From CADCVT01 sp036389155 (GTDB taxonomy: Bacteria; Actinomycetota; Thermoleophilia; Solirubrobacterales; Solirubrobacteraceae): DNA of 64,000 bases. Position numbers and translations under genes: made by a program. The notes below the pieces were generated by a model, which did no database searches, had not been told where the DNA came from, and saw only the letters and a list, made by a program, of their open reading frames with translations. This document shows, piece by piece, positions 16,249 through 24,761 of this stretch. The stretch is taken from NCBI GenBank assembly GCA_036389155.1, contig DASVQN010000020.1, positions 62,001-126,000 of the forward strand, written 5' to 3'. Position 1 is the stretch's first letter, and every line of letters starts with the position of its first letter.

Positions 16249-16873
16249 GACAGAGCGCCTTCCCGAAGTCGCCGCGGTCCGCTGGCGGCCGCGGATGGAC
16301 GGCGCGCGCCTCGACCGCTACGCCCGCGCCTGGACGGCCACGACGCTCGCGCACGTCGTCCCGTTCTGCTTCACCGCAGCCGTGCTGCTCCTGATCGAGC
16401 CGTGGCTGGCGCCGATGTCCGCGCTCGCGCTCGCCCAGGCGTGGATCATCCCCGAGCTGTACGCCAACCGCGGGGCGAAGGTCGTCAAGCCCAAGGCCCG
16501 GACGGAGGACGCCGCGGAGCAGACCGCGCTCGGGCTGCTCGGCGACCTCGTCGGCCACGACGCCCGCGAGCTGCACGCGCGGACCGGGCTCGTGCTCGAG
16601 CCGGGCGCGCTCGGCACGTGGCTCGTGGGGGAGGCGGGCGCGCTGCTCGTCCGCCACGGCGGCCGCCGCGTCCACTGCTTCTGCGTGCGCGTCGACCACC
16701 CCGAGCTGCCGAGCGCGGACCGCATCAGCCACCTGCTGCTCGCGCTGCGCGCCGACGAGCAGGGCTTCGCCACCGTCGCCAATCAGGCGTTCGCCGGCGC
16801 GCGCTGGCGCGTGCGCCGGCGCATCCCCAAGCGGATGCGCCCGGCGCTCGACGCCGCCGCGGCTCAGTCGTAG
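16238..16873 (+). CDS. Hypothetical membrane-associated protein
   Basis: 211 residues. One hydrophobic hairpin (about 36-70) ends in WIIPELYANRGAKVVKPK; the C-terminal 130 residues look soluble, with HDARELHARTGLVLEPGALGTWLVGEAGALLV and a Cys pair in HCFCVRV. No function assigned. GTG start lies within the upstream small gene (11-base overlap). Confidence 0.7.
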   Translation: MAAETERLPEVAAVRWRPRMDGARLDRYARAWTATTLAHVVPFCFTAAVLLLIEPWLAPMSALALAQAWIIPELYANRGAKVVKPKARTEDAAEQTALGLLGDLVGHDARELHARTGLVLEPGALGTWLVGEAGALLVRHGGRRVHCFCVRVDHPELPSADRISHLLLALRADEQGFATVANQAFAGARWRVRRRIPKRMRPALDAAAAQS

Positions 16874-17031
16874 GTGCGGGAAAGGTGGTGGAAACGAGGC
16901 TCGGCGGGCTGCCGGGTCTCGGCGACGCGCAGGCGCGCGAGGCGGTAGCGCCGGACCTTCGGCCCGGAGGCGACGTCGGCGCGGGGGCGGGCGTCGGGGA
17001 GGAGGAGGATGCGCTGCGGTGCGGTGGTCAT
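16864..17031 (-). CDS. Possible small basic protein (55 residues)
   Basis: An open frame from ATG 17031 encodes MTTAPQRILLLPDARPR and continues with many Arg residues. It ends inside the 3' end of the preceding plus-strand gene (10-base overlap). Ribosome binding is weak. It fills an otherwise empty gap, but coding status rests only on codon-like composition. Confidence 0.3.
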   Translation of the reverse strand: MTTAPQRILLLPDARPRADVASGPKVRRYRLARLRVAETRQPAEPRFHHLSRTYD

Positions 17032-17134
17032 GGCGGGCATGCTCCGCCGATCGCGCCGCAGCGGGTACCGCCCGTCGGTCGGAATCGACGAACGGCCCGG
17101 TGGCCCGCCTGTCGAACGGGTCGGCGGCCCGGCG

Positions 17135-17140
17135 TATGCT
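17135..17140 (+). promoter_or_regulatory. Candidate -10 box (TATGCT) for the gene at 17148
   Basis: TATGCT ends seven bases before the ATG at 17148. Confidence 0.4.
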
Positions 17141-17147
17141 GGGACGC

Positions 17148-17330
17148 ATGGAGAACACCGAGTCCGGCTCAAGCTTCTTCACCAAGGCGATCGCGGCGGT
17201 CGTGCTGCTCGTCGCCGCGTGGATCCTCATCAAGGTCGTCATCGGCATCGTCTCGGCGGTGTTCTGGACGGGCCTGACGATCGTGGCCATCCTCGCGGTG
17301 CTCTGGGCGTTCTTCACGCTGCGCAGCTAG
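17148..17330 (+). CDS. Small two-helix membrane protein (60 residues)
   Basis: Short polar N-terminus (MENTESGSS), then two adjacent hydrophobic segments (about 14-33 and 37-57) joined by a few residues, ending FFTLRS. No family recognised. It is followed 18 bases later by another small membrane protein, so the pair may be one transcript. Confidence 0.65.
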   Translation: MENTESGSSFFTKAIAAVVLLVAAWILIKVVIGIVSAVFWTGLTIVAILAVLWAFFTLRS

Positions 17331-17348
17331 ACCGGCGCGGCGCCGCGC

Positions 17349-17636
17349 GTGGAGCCGTTCATCATCATCGCCTTCTTCTTCGGCCTCGCCGGCGGCGTGG
17401 TCGGGAAGATCAAGGGCTCCTCGTTCGTCCTCTGGTTCCTCGTCAGCGTCATCCCGCCGTTCATCGGGCTGATCGCGGCGGTGCTCTACCGGGTCGAGAA
17501 GGACGAGCCGCGGCGGGTCTGCCCGGGGTGCGGCAAGGTGGTCAAGCTCTACGAGGCGCTGTGCACCCGGTGCGGCACCGAGCTCGACTACACGGACGAG
17601 GTCGTCCCGCCGGAATCGGCGCTGGCCCGGCAGTAG
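17349..17636 (+). CDS. Membrane zinc-ribbon protein (95 residues)
   Basis: Two N-terminal hydrophobic segments (about 3-20 and 27-47) followed by a rubredoxin-type zinc ribbon, CPGCG (58-62) and CTRCG (72-76), then a polar tail. The metal site would face the cytoplasm. Such short membrane-ribbon proteins are widespread and uncharacterised. GTG start at 17349. The ilvB promoter box lies within its last codons. Confidence 0.7.
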   Translation: MEPFIIIAFFFGLAGGVVGKIKGSSFVLWFLVSVIPPFIGLIAAVLYRVEKDEPRRVCPGCGKVVKLYEALCTRCGTELDYTDEVVPPESALARQ

Positions 17637-17639
17637 ACT
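17634..17639 (+). promoter_or_regulatory. Candidate -10 box of ilvB (TAGACT)
   Basis: TAGACT ends eight bases before the ilvB ATG. A start of transcription at the ATG leaves no room for the leader-peptide attenuator known upstream of ilvB in some other actinobacteria. Confidence 0.5.
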
Positions 17640-17647
17640 CGCCCCTC

Positions 17648-19324
17648 ATGCGAGCGGTCGACGCCATCATGGAATGCCTGAAGGCCGAGGGGGTCGAGGT
17701 CGTCTTCGGCTACCCCGGCGGCGCGAACCTCCCGACGTACGACGCGTTCGTGGACGCGGGCATCCGCCACATCCTCGTCCGCCACGAGCAGGGCGGCGGG
17801 CACGCCGCCGAGGGCTACGCCAAGGCGACCGGCCGCGTCGGCGTGGCGTTCGGCACGAGCGGCCCGGGCGCGACGAACCTCGTGACCCCGATCGTCGACG
17901 CGATGATGGACTCGGTCCCGACGGTCTTCTTCACGGGCCAGGTCCGCACGGAGCTGCTGGGCACCGACGGCTTCCAGGAGGCCGACACGATGGGCATCAC
18001 GATGCCCGCCGTGAAGCACTCGTGGATGATCCAGCACCCGCTGGAGATCCCGCGCGTCGTGCACGAGGCCTTCCACGTCGCGCGCACCGGCCGCCCCGGC
18101 CCGGTAGTCGTCGACATCCCGATGGACCTGTCTCGGGCGGAGATCCCGTACGAGCCCGTCACCGACGTCCGCCTGCCCGGCTACCAGCCGACGACGGAGG
18201 GCAACGCGAAGCAGATCCGCCAGGCCGCCAAGGCGCTGGCCGCGGCGCGCCGGCCCGTGATCTACGCCGGCGGCGGCGTCGTGCTCAGCGGCGGCTCCGC
18301 GGAGCTGACCGAGTTCGTCCGCCAGGGCCGCTTCCCCTGCACGTGCACGCTGAACGGCCTCGGCGCCTACCCCGCGCCCGACCCGCTGTGGCTCGGGATG
18401 CTCGGGATGCACGGCACCCGCGCCGCGAACTACGCGATGGACGAGGCCGACCTCATCGTGGCCATCGGCGCGCGCTTCGACGACCGGATCACCGGCAAGC
18501 TGAGCGAGTTCGCGCCGCGCGCGAAGTTCATCCACATCGACGTCGACCCGGCGGAGATCTCCAAGAACGTCCCCGCGCACATCCCGATCGTCGGGGACGC
18601 GAAGCTCGTCCTCGCCAAGCTGCTGGTCGAGTACCGCGCGCTGTCGGCGGACGCGTCGCGGCTCGACGAGTGGTGGTCGCGGATCGAGGGCTGGCGCGAG
18701 AAGCACCCGCTGCGCTACGACGACTCCGCGGACAGCGAGATCAAGCCGCAGTACATGATCCAGTCGCTCTACGAGGCGACCGGCGGCGACGCCATCGTGG
18801 CCTCCGACGTCGGCCAGCACCAGATGTGGACGGCGCAGTACTTCCACTTCAAGGGGCCGAACCGCTGGATCAACTCGGGCGGCCTGGGGACCATGGGCTT
18901 CGGCCTGCCCGCCGCCATGGGCGCCTCCGTCGGCCGGCCCCACGAGACCGTCGTCTGCGTCACCGGCGACGGCTCGTTCCAGATGAACGTGCAGGAGCTC
19001 GCGACCTGCGCTCAGAACGGCATCCCGGTGAAGGTGTTCATCATGAACAACGGCTACCTGGGCATGGTCCGCCAGTGGCAGGAGCTGTTCTGGGACCGGC
19101 GCTACTCGCAGGTCGACATGGGCAGCTTCCCGGACTTCGTCAAGCTCGCCGAGGCCTACGGCTGCCGCGGGATGCGGCTCGAGCACAAGGGCGAGCTGCT
19201 CGACGGCATGAAGGAGGCGCTCGCGGAGGACGGCCCCGTCGTGGTCGACGTGCGCGTCACCAAGGAGGAGAACGTCTACCCGATGATCGCGCCGGGTGCG
19301 CCCGCGCGGGACATGGTGGGGTGA
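17648..19324 (+). CDS. ilvB: Acetolactate synthase large subunit
   Basis: ThDP-dependent first common step of valine, leucine and isoleucine synthesis. 558 residues. The catalytic Glu47 is in HEQGGGHAAEGYAKATG (46 onward); most homologues read HEQGAAHAADG, so the GGG is a mild variant. The FAD/central domain and the ThDP-Mg motif GDGSFQMNVQEL ... NN (about 439-468) follow. ATG 17648 is chosen for the conserved AVDAIMECLKAEGVEVVFGYPGG start. The stop overlaps ilvN (GTGA). Confidence 0.94.
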   Translation: MRAVDAIMECLKAEGVEVVFGYPGGANLPTYDAFVDAGIRHILVRHEQGGGHAAEGYAKATGRVGVAFGTSGPGATNLVTPIVDAMMDSVPTVFFTGQVRTELLGTDGFQEADTMGITMPAVKHSWMIQHPLEIPRVVHEAFHVARTGRPGPVVVDIPMDLSRAEIPYEPVTDVRLPGYQPTTEGNAKQIRQAAKALAAARRPVIYAGGGVVLSGGSAELTEFVRQGRFPCTCTLNGLGAYPAPDPLWLGMLGMHGTRAANYAMDEADLIVAIGARFDDRITGKLSEFAPRAKFIHIDVDPAEISKNVPAHIPIVGDAKLVLAKLLVEYRALSADASRLDEWWSRIEGWREKHPLRYDDSADSEIKPQYMIQSLYEATGGDAIVASDVGQHQMWTAQYFHFKGPNRWINSGGLGTMGFGLPAAMGASVGRPHETVVCVTGDGSFQMNVQELATCAQNGIPVKVFIMNNGYLGMVRQWQELFWDRRYSQVDMGSFPDFVKLAEAYGCRGMRLEHKGELLDGMKEALAEDGPVVVDVRVTKEENVYPMIAPGAPARDMVG

Positions 19325-19881
19325 GCGTCGTGGAGACCAAGGAGGTCCTGTCGCTCGAGGATCTGGAGGCCGCCGGCCGGATGCACACCGGCCGCAAGCA
19401 CATCCTCTCGATCCTCGTGGAGCACAAGCCCGGTGTCTTGACGCGGGTCGCCGGTCTGTTCGCACGGCGCGGGTTCAACATCGACACCCTGACCGTCGGC
19501 CCGACCGACGACGAGGGCGTCGCTCGGATCACGCTGACCGTCGACGGCGCGCTGCACCCGATCGACCAGGTCACCAAGCAGCTCCACAAGCTCATCAACG
19601 TCCTGAAGATCCGCGACCTCGAGCCGACGGACACCGTCGCGCGCGAGCTCGCGCTGTTCAAGGTCGCGGTGAACGACGGAAGTCAGCGCGCCGAGGTCAT
19701 GCAGATCACGGAGATCTTCCGCGGCAAGGTGGTGGACGTGACCAAGCGGTCGCTGATCGTCGAGGTCACGGGGACGACGGACAAGATCGAGGCGTTCGAG
19801 AACATGGTCCGGCCGTTCGGCCTGATCGAGATGATGCGGACGGGCGAGATCGCCATCTCGCGGGGGCGCGGGGAGACGTGA
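19321..19881 (+). CDS. ilvN: Acetolactate synthase small (regulatory) subunit
   Basis: 186 residues. Confers valine feedback control on IlvB. An N-terminal ACT domain starts at about residue 24 (HILSILVEHKPGVLTRVAGLFARRGFNI), followed by the C-terminal dimer domain (RGKVVDVTKRSLIVEVTGTTDKIEAFENMVRPFGLIE). GTG 19321 overlaps the ilvB stop; GTG 19330 is an alternative. The first 20 residues are an extension beyond the usual start. Confidence 0.93.
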   Translation: MSVVETKEVLSLEDLEAAGRMHTGRKHILSILVEHKPGVLTRVAGLFARRGFNIDTLTVGPTDDEGVARITLTVDGALHPIDQVTKQLHKLINVLKIRDLEPTDTVARELALFKVAVNDGSQRAEVMQITEIFRGKVVDVTKRSLIVEVTGTTDKIEAFENMVRPFGLIEMMRTGEIAISRGRGET

Positions 19882-20186
19882 GCACCGCCGCTTCCGCGTC
19901 GGAGGCGGGGCCGCTCTTCGAGTACGCGCTGGACCCGTTGCCTCCGGGCCCTCTCGGCCGCCGCTGGCGCTGGGAGCTGTGGGAGGTCGAGGACGGGCGG
20001 ATGCTCGCGGCCGGCTGGCACTTCTCCGAGCGGCGCGCGCGGCGCGCGGTGAGGATCGCGGCGGCGCGGCGGCTGTACGAGCGGCTGGGGCTCGGCGTGG
20101 TGCCCGCGGCCGTCGTGCGGGCGGCGGACTCCGCGCGCGTTCGGTCGCTCCTGCGCCCGCGACCGCAGCCCGTCGCGACGCCCTAG
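19878..20186 (+). CDS. Hypothetical protein coupled to ilvN (102 residues)
   Basis: Start GTG overlaps the ilvN stop (GTGA), so it is translated from the ilvBN message. Trp-rich beta-like segment (RRWRWELWEVEDGRMLAAGWHFSERRARRAVRIAAARRL) followed by an Arg/Ala/Val helix. The domain is not recognised; the pattern resembles short substrate-sensing or DNA-binding scraps, but nothing firm. It ends in a CTAG shared with the convergent secreted protein gene. Confidence 0.65.
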   Translation: MSTAASASEAGPLFEYALDPLPPGPLGRRWRWELWEVEDGRMLAAGWHFSERRARRAVRIAAARRLYERLGLGVVPAAVVRAADSARVRSLLRPRPQPVATP

Positions 20187-21532
20187 GGCACGAACCGCGC
20201 GAGGGACAGGGAGCGGGGCGCCGGTCGCCCGCCCGAGCCCTCGACGAAGCCGTTCGGGGCGCCCGGGGTGGCCGACCAGGCGATGAGCGGCTGGCGGGTG
20301 CTCGGGTCGTAGGCCACGGCCGGGTTCTGTGCGGCTTCGGGCGGCGACACCGGCTCCGGCGGCCCGAAGGGCTGCTCCCGCCCGGGGCGCCGCGCGGCGA
20401 AGACCTGGATGCCGGACTGCGGCTCCTGCGACGAGACCCACGTGATCGTCGCGCGCCCGTCCCGCGCGAGCGCGACGGCGACCTCGATGCCGTCGGCGGC
20501 CACACGCTGCACGGCGCCGAAGCGCCGGCCCGGGCGCGCCGAGGCCGCCTCGACCAGCGGGTGGCCGGAGCGCGACGTGGCCGACCACGCGACGAGCGCC
20601 TCTCCGTCGGCGCCGGTGGCGAGGTCGAGGTATCCGCTGCTCACGATCGGCGCCGAGCCGTTCCCCTCCAGGCGCTGTGCGCGCCGGAAGCGCCGGCTGC
20701 CCGGGCGTCGCGTCGCCGCCCAGACCTCGGTCGGGAGGTTGACCTCTTCCCCGAGGTCGGACGACTTCCAGGCGATGACGGTGCGACCGCCGGCGGCGAC
20801 CGCGAGCTCGACGGCGGCTGACCCGTGGTGGGGGCCGAGCACCTGTTGAGGCCCGGGCCGCATGCCGCGCCGGACCGTGACGACGCGGACCTCGCGGCGG
20901 CGTTTCCCAAGCTGCCCGGACTCGTGGAGGAGCGCGATCGTCACGTTGCCGTCACCGTCGATCGCGGCGGCCGTCCCGGTCTCACCGCTTTCGGTCGACC
21001 CCCAGTACGCGTCGTAGCCATGCCCGACGGCGATCGTGCGGGGCCTGCCGAAGTGGCCGCCGGGCGGCCGCAGCGCGTACCGGGTCAGCAGGTCCCGGCC
21101 GCGCCTCTCGCCCCACATCGCGACTGCGTCGCCCCGCGGGCTGACGCCGAGGTCCCATGCGCCGGCGACCGGCTCCGCGCGGCTCAGCGGGTCGGTGATC
21201 GTCCCGAACACGACGCCGTCGCTCGCGCGGAATCCGATCGTGCCGTTCCTGCCGTACGTGCGGAACCAGGGGCGGCCCGAGACGGTCCGGCGCACGATCG
21301 GCTCCACCCCGCCCGGCGCCAAGGTGATCAGCTGCGTGTCGTCGCGGCTCGAGAAGGCCGTCACGAGCGCGTGGCCGTCGCGGGCCATGACGATGTCGGG
21401 GTACTGCGCGGGCCGGCCCAGCCGCACCGGCGGCGACCACGCCGCCTGCGCGGGCGCGGCGACGACGAGGGCGCAGACGGCGGCGCCGGCCCAGCGGATC
21501 TCATGCTGCTCAGACGCGCAATGAGCAGGCAA
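20183..21532 (-). CDS. Secreted beta-propeller-like repeat protein
   Basis: About 440 residues of beta-rich repeats with recurring A-x-D-G-x-A/V-x-x-A/W patterns (for example DGHALVTAFSSRDD, RGDAVAMWGERRG, GGRTVIAWKSSD, DGEALVAWSATS, DGRATITWVSS), suggesting a WD40/Kelch-like propeller. The N-terminus is a clear signal peptide (IRWAGAAVCALVVAAPAQA, cleavage before AW). The start is odd: the signal begins at an ATC (21499), the only usual codon in frame upstream is TTG 21532, and an ATG (21504-21502) lies one base out of frame. A one-base deletion after that ATG would explain it. Function unknown. Confidence 0.6.
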   Translation of the reverse strand: MPAHCASEQHEIRWAGAAVCALVVAAPAQAAWSPPVRLGRPAQYPDIVMARDGHALVTAFSSRDDTQLITLAPGGVEPIVRRTVSGRPWFRTYGRNGTIGFRASDGVVFGTITDPLSRAEPVAGAWDLGVSPRGDAVAMWGERRGRDLLTRYALRPPGGHFGRPRTIAVGHGYDAYWGSTESGETGTAAAIDGDGNVTIALLHESGQLGKRRREVRVVTVRRGMRPGPQQVLGPHHGSAAVELAVAAGGRTVIAWKSSDLGEEVNLPTEVWAATRRPGSRRFRRAQRLEGNGSAPIVSSGYLDLATGADGEALVAWSATSRSGHPLVEAASARPGRRFGAVQRVAADGIEVAVALARDGRATITWVSSQEPQSGIQVFAARRPGREQPFGPPEPVSPPEAAQNPAVAYDPSTRQPLIAWSATPGAPNGFVEGSGGRPAPRSLSLARFVP

Positions 21533-21593
21533 GGTTGCGCGGTTGCGCGCGCGCCGCGGTCGCCGCGGCCGGCTCGAACGGCGGCGGTCGGCG

Positions 21594-21599
21594 TATCCT
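21594..21599 (+). promoter_or_regulatory. Candidate -10 box of menF (TATCCT)
   Basis: TATCCT ends eight bases before the menF ATG. A short purine stretch (GAAGGGG) also precedes the start. Confidence 0.4.
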
Positions 21600-21607
21600 C
21601 GAAGGGG

Positions 21608-23035
21608 ATGTCCCTGCGGACGACCGATGCCGGCAGGCTGGTCCGCCTCGGCGGCGCCGAGAGGGCGCGGCTCCGTGCGGCGGCCGAGCAGGCGGTGCGG
21701 CGGGCCCGGACGCGCGGCGGCGAGGCGCTGCTCGCGATCGCCCTCCCGCTTCCCGCCGACATCGATCCGGCGTCGGTGGTCGTCGCGTCGCGCCGCGACG
21801 GAGAGCCGTGGTTCTGCTTCGAGCAGCCCGAGCGCGACCGGGCGGCGCTGGCGACGCTCGGCTGCGTGAAGGCGCTCGAGTCCTCCGGCCCCGAGCGGTT
21901 CGAGCGGGTGGCCCGCGAGTGGCGCGCGCTGGCGAGCGAGGCGTCGGGCGACGCGGGGGAGCACCTGGTCGCGGTCGGCGGGTTCGCCTTCGCGGCCGCG
22001 GGTGGCGCCTCGCCGGACTGGACCGGGTTCGCGCCCGCGTCCCTGCACGTGCCGGAGGTGGCGCTGCTGCGCCGGCGCGGTGCGGTGTCCGTGACGCTCG
22101 CGGCGCTGGCGACGCCCGACGACACGGCGGAGGACGTCCTCGCCCGGGTCGAGCGCCGCGCGGCCGAGCTCCGGCTCGCGCCGCTCCCGCTCCTCGATCC
22201 GGATCCCGCCGGTGTCACACGGGTGGTCTCGACGATGCCGCCCGAGCATTACGAGGCGGCGGTGGCGAGCGCGGTGGAGCGGATCCGGTCGGGGGCGCTT
22301 GAGAAGGTGGTGCTGGCGCGGGAGGTGGAGGTCCACGCACCGGCGCCGCACGACGCCGCCGCGGTGTTCGCCGTCCTGCGCGAGGCCTTCCCGGCCTGCT
22401 TCGTCTTCTGCGCGGGGCGTGGGGACGCGACGTTCGTCGCCGCGTCGCCCGAGCTGCTGGTGCGGCGGGAGGGGCTGCGGGCGTCGTCGCTCGCGCTCGC
22501 AGGGTCCACGCGCCGCAGCGCCGACCCCGCCGTCGACGACCACCTCGGCGAGCGGCTCATGCAGTCGGCGAAGGACCGCGGCGAGCAGCGGATCGTCTCC
22601 GAGCGGATCCTGCGCACGCTCGAGCCCCACGCGGTGTGGACGACCGCCGCGCCCGAGCCGGTCATCGTCAAGGTCGCGAACATCCAGCACCTCGCGACGC
22701 CGATCCGCGCGCAGCTCGCGTCGCCGGTCGCCGCGGTCGAGCTCGCGGGCGTGCTCCACCCGACGCCGGCGGTCGGCGGCGAGCCCTTGGCGCGCGCGGC
22801 GCCGCTCATCCCGGCGCTGGAGGGCATCGACCGCGGCTGGTACGCCGGGCCGGTGGGCTGGACCGACGCGAACGAGGATGGAGAATTTTGCGTCGCGCTG
22901 CGGTGCGCGCTGCTGCGCGGGCGGCTGGCGCGCTGCTACGCCGGCGTCGGCGTGGTCGCCGACTCCGATCCCGCGGAGGAGCTTGCGGAGACGGAGATCA
23001 AGCTCGCCGCGCTGCTGCCCGTCCTCGCCGCCTGA
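21608..23035 (+). CDS. menF: Isochorismate synthase
   Basis: Mg-dependent chorismate-to-isochorismate isomerase, first dedicated step of menaquinone synthesis. 475 residues: a variable N-terminal half, then the chorismate-binding fold with LEKVVLAREV, a central ASPELLVRREG and LAGSTRRS, VANIQHLATPIRAQL, LHPTPAVGGEP and the C-terminal CYAGVGVVADSDPAEELAETEIK. The remaining men genes lie 7-15 kb downstream. The glycosyltransferase gene of the lasso cluster follows only nine bases after the stop, so it may be read from the menF promoter. Salicylate or enterobactin-type use is less likely given the men context. Confidence 0.9.
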   Translation: MSLRTTDAGRLVRLGGAERARLRAAAEQAVRRARTRGGEALLAIALPLPADIDPASVVVASRRDGEPWFCFEQPERDRAALATLGCVKALESSGPERFERVAREWRALASEASGDAGEHLVAVGGFAFAAAGGASPDWTGFAPASLHVPEVALLRRRGAVSVTLAALATPDDTAEDVLARVERRAAELRLAPLPLLDPDPAGVTRVVSTMPPEHYEAAVASAVERIRSGALEKVVLAREVEVHAPAPHDAAAVFAVLREAFPACFVFCAGRGDATFVAASPELLVRREGLRASSLALAGSTRRSADPAVDDHLGERLMQSAKDRGEQRIVSERILRTLEPHAVWTTAAPEPVIVKVANIQHLATPIRAQLASPVAAVELAGVLHPTPAVGGEPLARAAPLIPALEGIDRGWYAGPVGWTDANEDGEFCVALRCALLRGRLARCYAGVGVVADSDPAEELAETEIKLAALLPVLAA

Positions 23036-23044
23036 GCCTCCGCC

Positions 23045-24067
23045 GTGGTTCCGCCGGACCCGCTCATCTCGGTCGTGCTGCCGGTCTTCGACGCCCGCCC
23101 GCACCTGGCGGAGGCGGTGGCGTCGGTCCGGGCCCAGAGCCACCGCCGCTGGGAGCTCCTGCTCGTGGACGACGGGTCGACCGACGGCTCGGCGCAGCTG
23201 GCCGACGCGCTCGCGGCCGAGGATCGGCGCATCCGGGTCCTGCGCGTCGACCACGGCGGCGCCGCGCACGCGGTCAACGCGGGCATCGAGGCCGCGCAGG
23301 GCGAGATGATCGCGCGCATGGACGCCGACGACGTCGCCGCGCCCGAGCGCTTCGCGACCCAGCTGGAGTGGATGCGGCAGACCGGCGTCGAGGTGTGCGG
23401 GAGCTGTGCGATGCGATTCGGCGCCGCGCGGGGCCTCCTGTGGTTCCCGGAAGGCCACGAGGCCATCGCGCGCGAGATGCTGTTCCGCCACGGGATCCTG
23501 CAGCCGACGCTGCTCACCCACGCCTCGATCCTGAAGGCGCATCGATATCGCGAGGGCGCGCGCTTCGAGGGCAACGAGCTGTGGATTCGCCTGCGCCGCG
23601 AGCACGTGCTCGGGAACGTCCCGGCCGTGCTGCTCAAGCACCGCGTGCACGCGCAGCAGACGAGCGTGGTGCGCGGCGCGGCCATGCGCGAGTTCGTGCG
23701 TGCGACCCGGCGGCCGCTGTTCGCCGAGCTGTTCCCCGATGCCGGTGCGCCCGACTTCGAGGCGGTGGACCGCGTGGCGGACCGCAGGCCGTTCCCGACG
23801 CTCGAGGCGCTCGAGCGGGCGGGTTCGTGGCTCCTGCGTCTCGCGGACTCACCGGACCGGCAGCTCGGCCGGCGCATGCTCGCGCGCTGGCGCGACGCGT
23901 GCCGCGCGTCGACCGCGCTCGGGCCGGCCGTCCACGGCCTGTACCGGCGGCTCGCGCCGGCGTTCGTCGGCGAGCCGGTCGAGCCCGACCCGCGCCTGCG
24001 GCTCGCGAGCGCGGTGCGGCTGCCGCCTCGGCCTCGGCGGCGCACCCTAAGATCCGGGCGATCGTGA
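23045..24067 (+). CDS. Family 2 glycosyltransferase at the edge of the lasso cluster
   Basis: 340 residues, GT-A fold. SVVLPVFDARPHL, then the nucleotide-binding VDDGSTDG (41-48) and the metal-binding MDADD (92-96). The C-terminal 150 residues are helical and Arg-rich with no clear TM. GTG at 23045 starts nine bases after menF. Its stop overlaps the B1 gene (GTGA), which ties it to lasso-peptide processing. It may attach a sugar to the peptide or to a carrier; the acceptor cannot be read from the sequence. Confidence 0.85.
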   Translation: MVPPDPLISVVLPVFDARPHLAEAVASVRAQSHRRWELLLVDDGSTDGSAQLADALAAEDRRIRVLRVDHGGAAHAVNAGIEAAQGEMIARMDADDVAAPERFATQLEWMRQTGVEVCGSCAMRFGAARGLLWFPEGHEAIAREMLFRHGILQPTLLTHASILKAHRYREGARFEGNELWIRLRREHVLGNVPAVLLKHRVHAQQTSVVRGAAMREFVRATRRPLFAELFPDAGAPDFEAVDRVADRRPFPTLEALERAGSWLLRLADSPDRQLGRRMLARWRDACRASTALGPAVHGLYRRLAPAFVGEPVEPDPRLRLASAVRLPPRPRRRTLRSGRS

Positions 24068-24351
24068 GCGACGACATCGTCTTCCGGCAGGTCACCGGCC
24101 CGCTGTTCACCCGCGTCGACGACGACCTCATGGCCGTCGACACGCAGGGCGGCCTCGTCTTCACGTTCAACCGGTCCGCGGCGCGGATCTGGGAGCTGCT
24201 CCAGGACTGGACCACGCTCGATGCGGTCTGCACGCAGCTCCAGCGCCAGTACGCGGTCGAGCCGGACCGCTGCGCGGCCCAGGTCACGGGCCTCGTCGAG
24301 CGGCTCCGGGAGGCCGGGCTCGTCGAGCAGCGGCACGGCCGGCCTTCGTGA
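24064..24351 (+). CDS. Lasso peptide B1 protein (PqqD-like RiPP recognition element)
   Basis: 95 residues. PqqD fold that would hold the leader of the precursor for the protease. Three-stranded start (IVFRQVTGPLFTRVDDDLMAVDTQGGLVFTFNRSAARIWELL) followed by a winged helical bundle (LDAVCTQLQRQYAVEPDRCAAQVTGLVERLREAGLV). The FNRSAARIWELL segment is characteristic of RRE/PqqD proteins. Start GTG overlaps the GT stop; stop overlaps the B2 start. Confidence 0.88.
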   Translation: MSDDIVFRQVTGPLFTRVDDDLMAVDTQGGLVFTFNRSAARIWELLQDWTTLDAVCTQLQRQYAVEPDRCAAQVTGLVERLREAGLVEQRHGRPS

Positions 24352-24761
24352 GCCGCTCGAGGCTCCTGCGCCTCGAGGCGAGCGCCCACCTCGTCGCGGC
24401 CCGTCTGGCCGTCCGGCTCCTGCCCTACCGCGTGCTCACGCGGCTCTTCGAGCTGTCATCGCGCCGCCCGGAGTTCACCGGCAGTGAGCGTGCGCGCATC
24501 TGTCTCGACGTCCGGAGCGCGGTCGAGGGCGCGTCGCGTCGGCTGCCCGGCTCCGTCTGCCTGCCGCGTGCGCTCGCGGCGCAGGCGATGCTTCGACGCC
24601 GCGGGATCACGACGACGCTGTATCTCGGCGTCGCTCGCTCGCCCGCTGCGCCACACCCGTCGCACGCGTGGCTCAAGGACGGCGAGCTCGGGGTCGCGGG
24701 TACGCGCGCGAGCGGCGACTACCACGCGGTCGCGAGCTACTCGGCGAAGGGGGCCGGCTAG
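24348..24761 (+). CDS. Lasso peptide B2 leader peptidase (transglutaminase-like)
   Basis: 137 residues of the Transglut_core3 type. Candidate Cys-His-Asp triad: Cys71 in GSVCLPRALAAQAML, His106 in PSHAWLKDG, Asp111 just after. Removes the leader so that the cyclase can join the new N-terminus to an acidic side chain. Overlaps B1 by four bases. Convergent with a second glycosyltransferase gene, sharing a CTAG (24758-24761). Confidence 0.88.
   Translation: MSRSRLLRLEASAHLVAARLAVRLLPYRVLTRLFELSSRRPEFTGSERARICLDVRSAVEGASRRLPGSVCLPRALAAQAMLRRRGITTTLYLGVARSPAAPHPSHAWLKDGELGVAGTRASGDYHAVASYSAKGAG

Noticed and set aside
17500..17648. Leader-peptide attenuator before ilvB
   Set aside because: The -10 box eight bases from the start leaves no leader, and no Ile/Val/Leu-rich short frame or terminator is present.
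20183..23650. A 1155-codon minus-strand frame covering menF and the first glycosyltransferase
   Set aside because: Only its 3' third looks like protein. The rest is Arg/Pro/Ala-rich shadow of menF, which has clear motifs on the plus strand.
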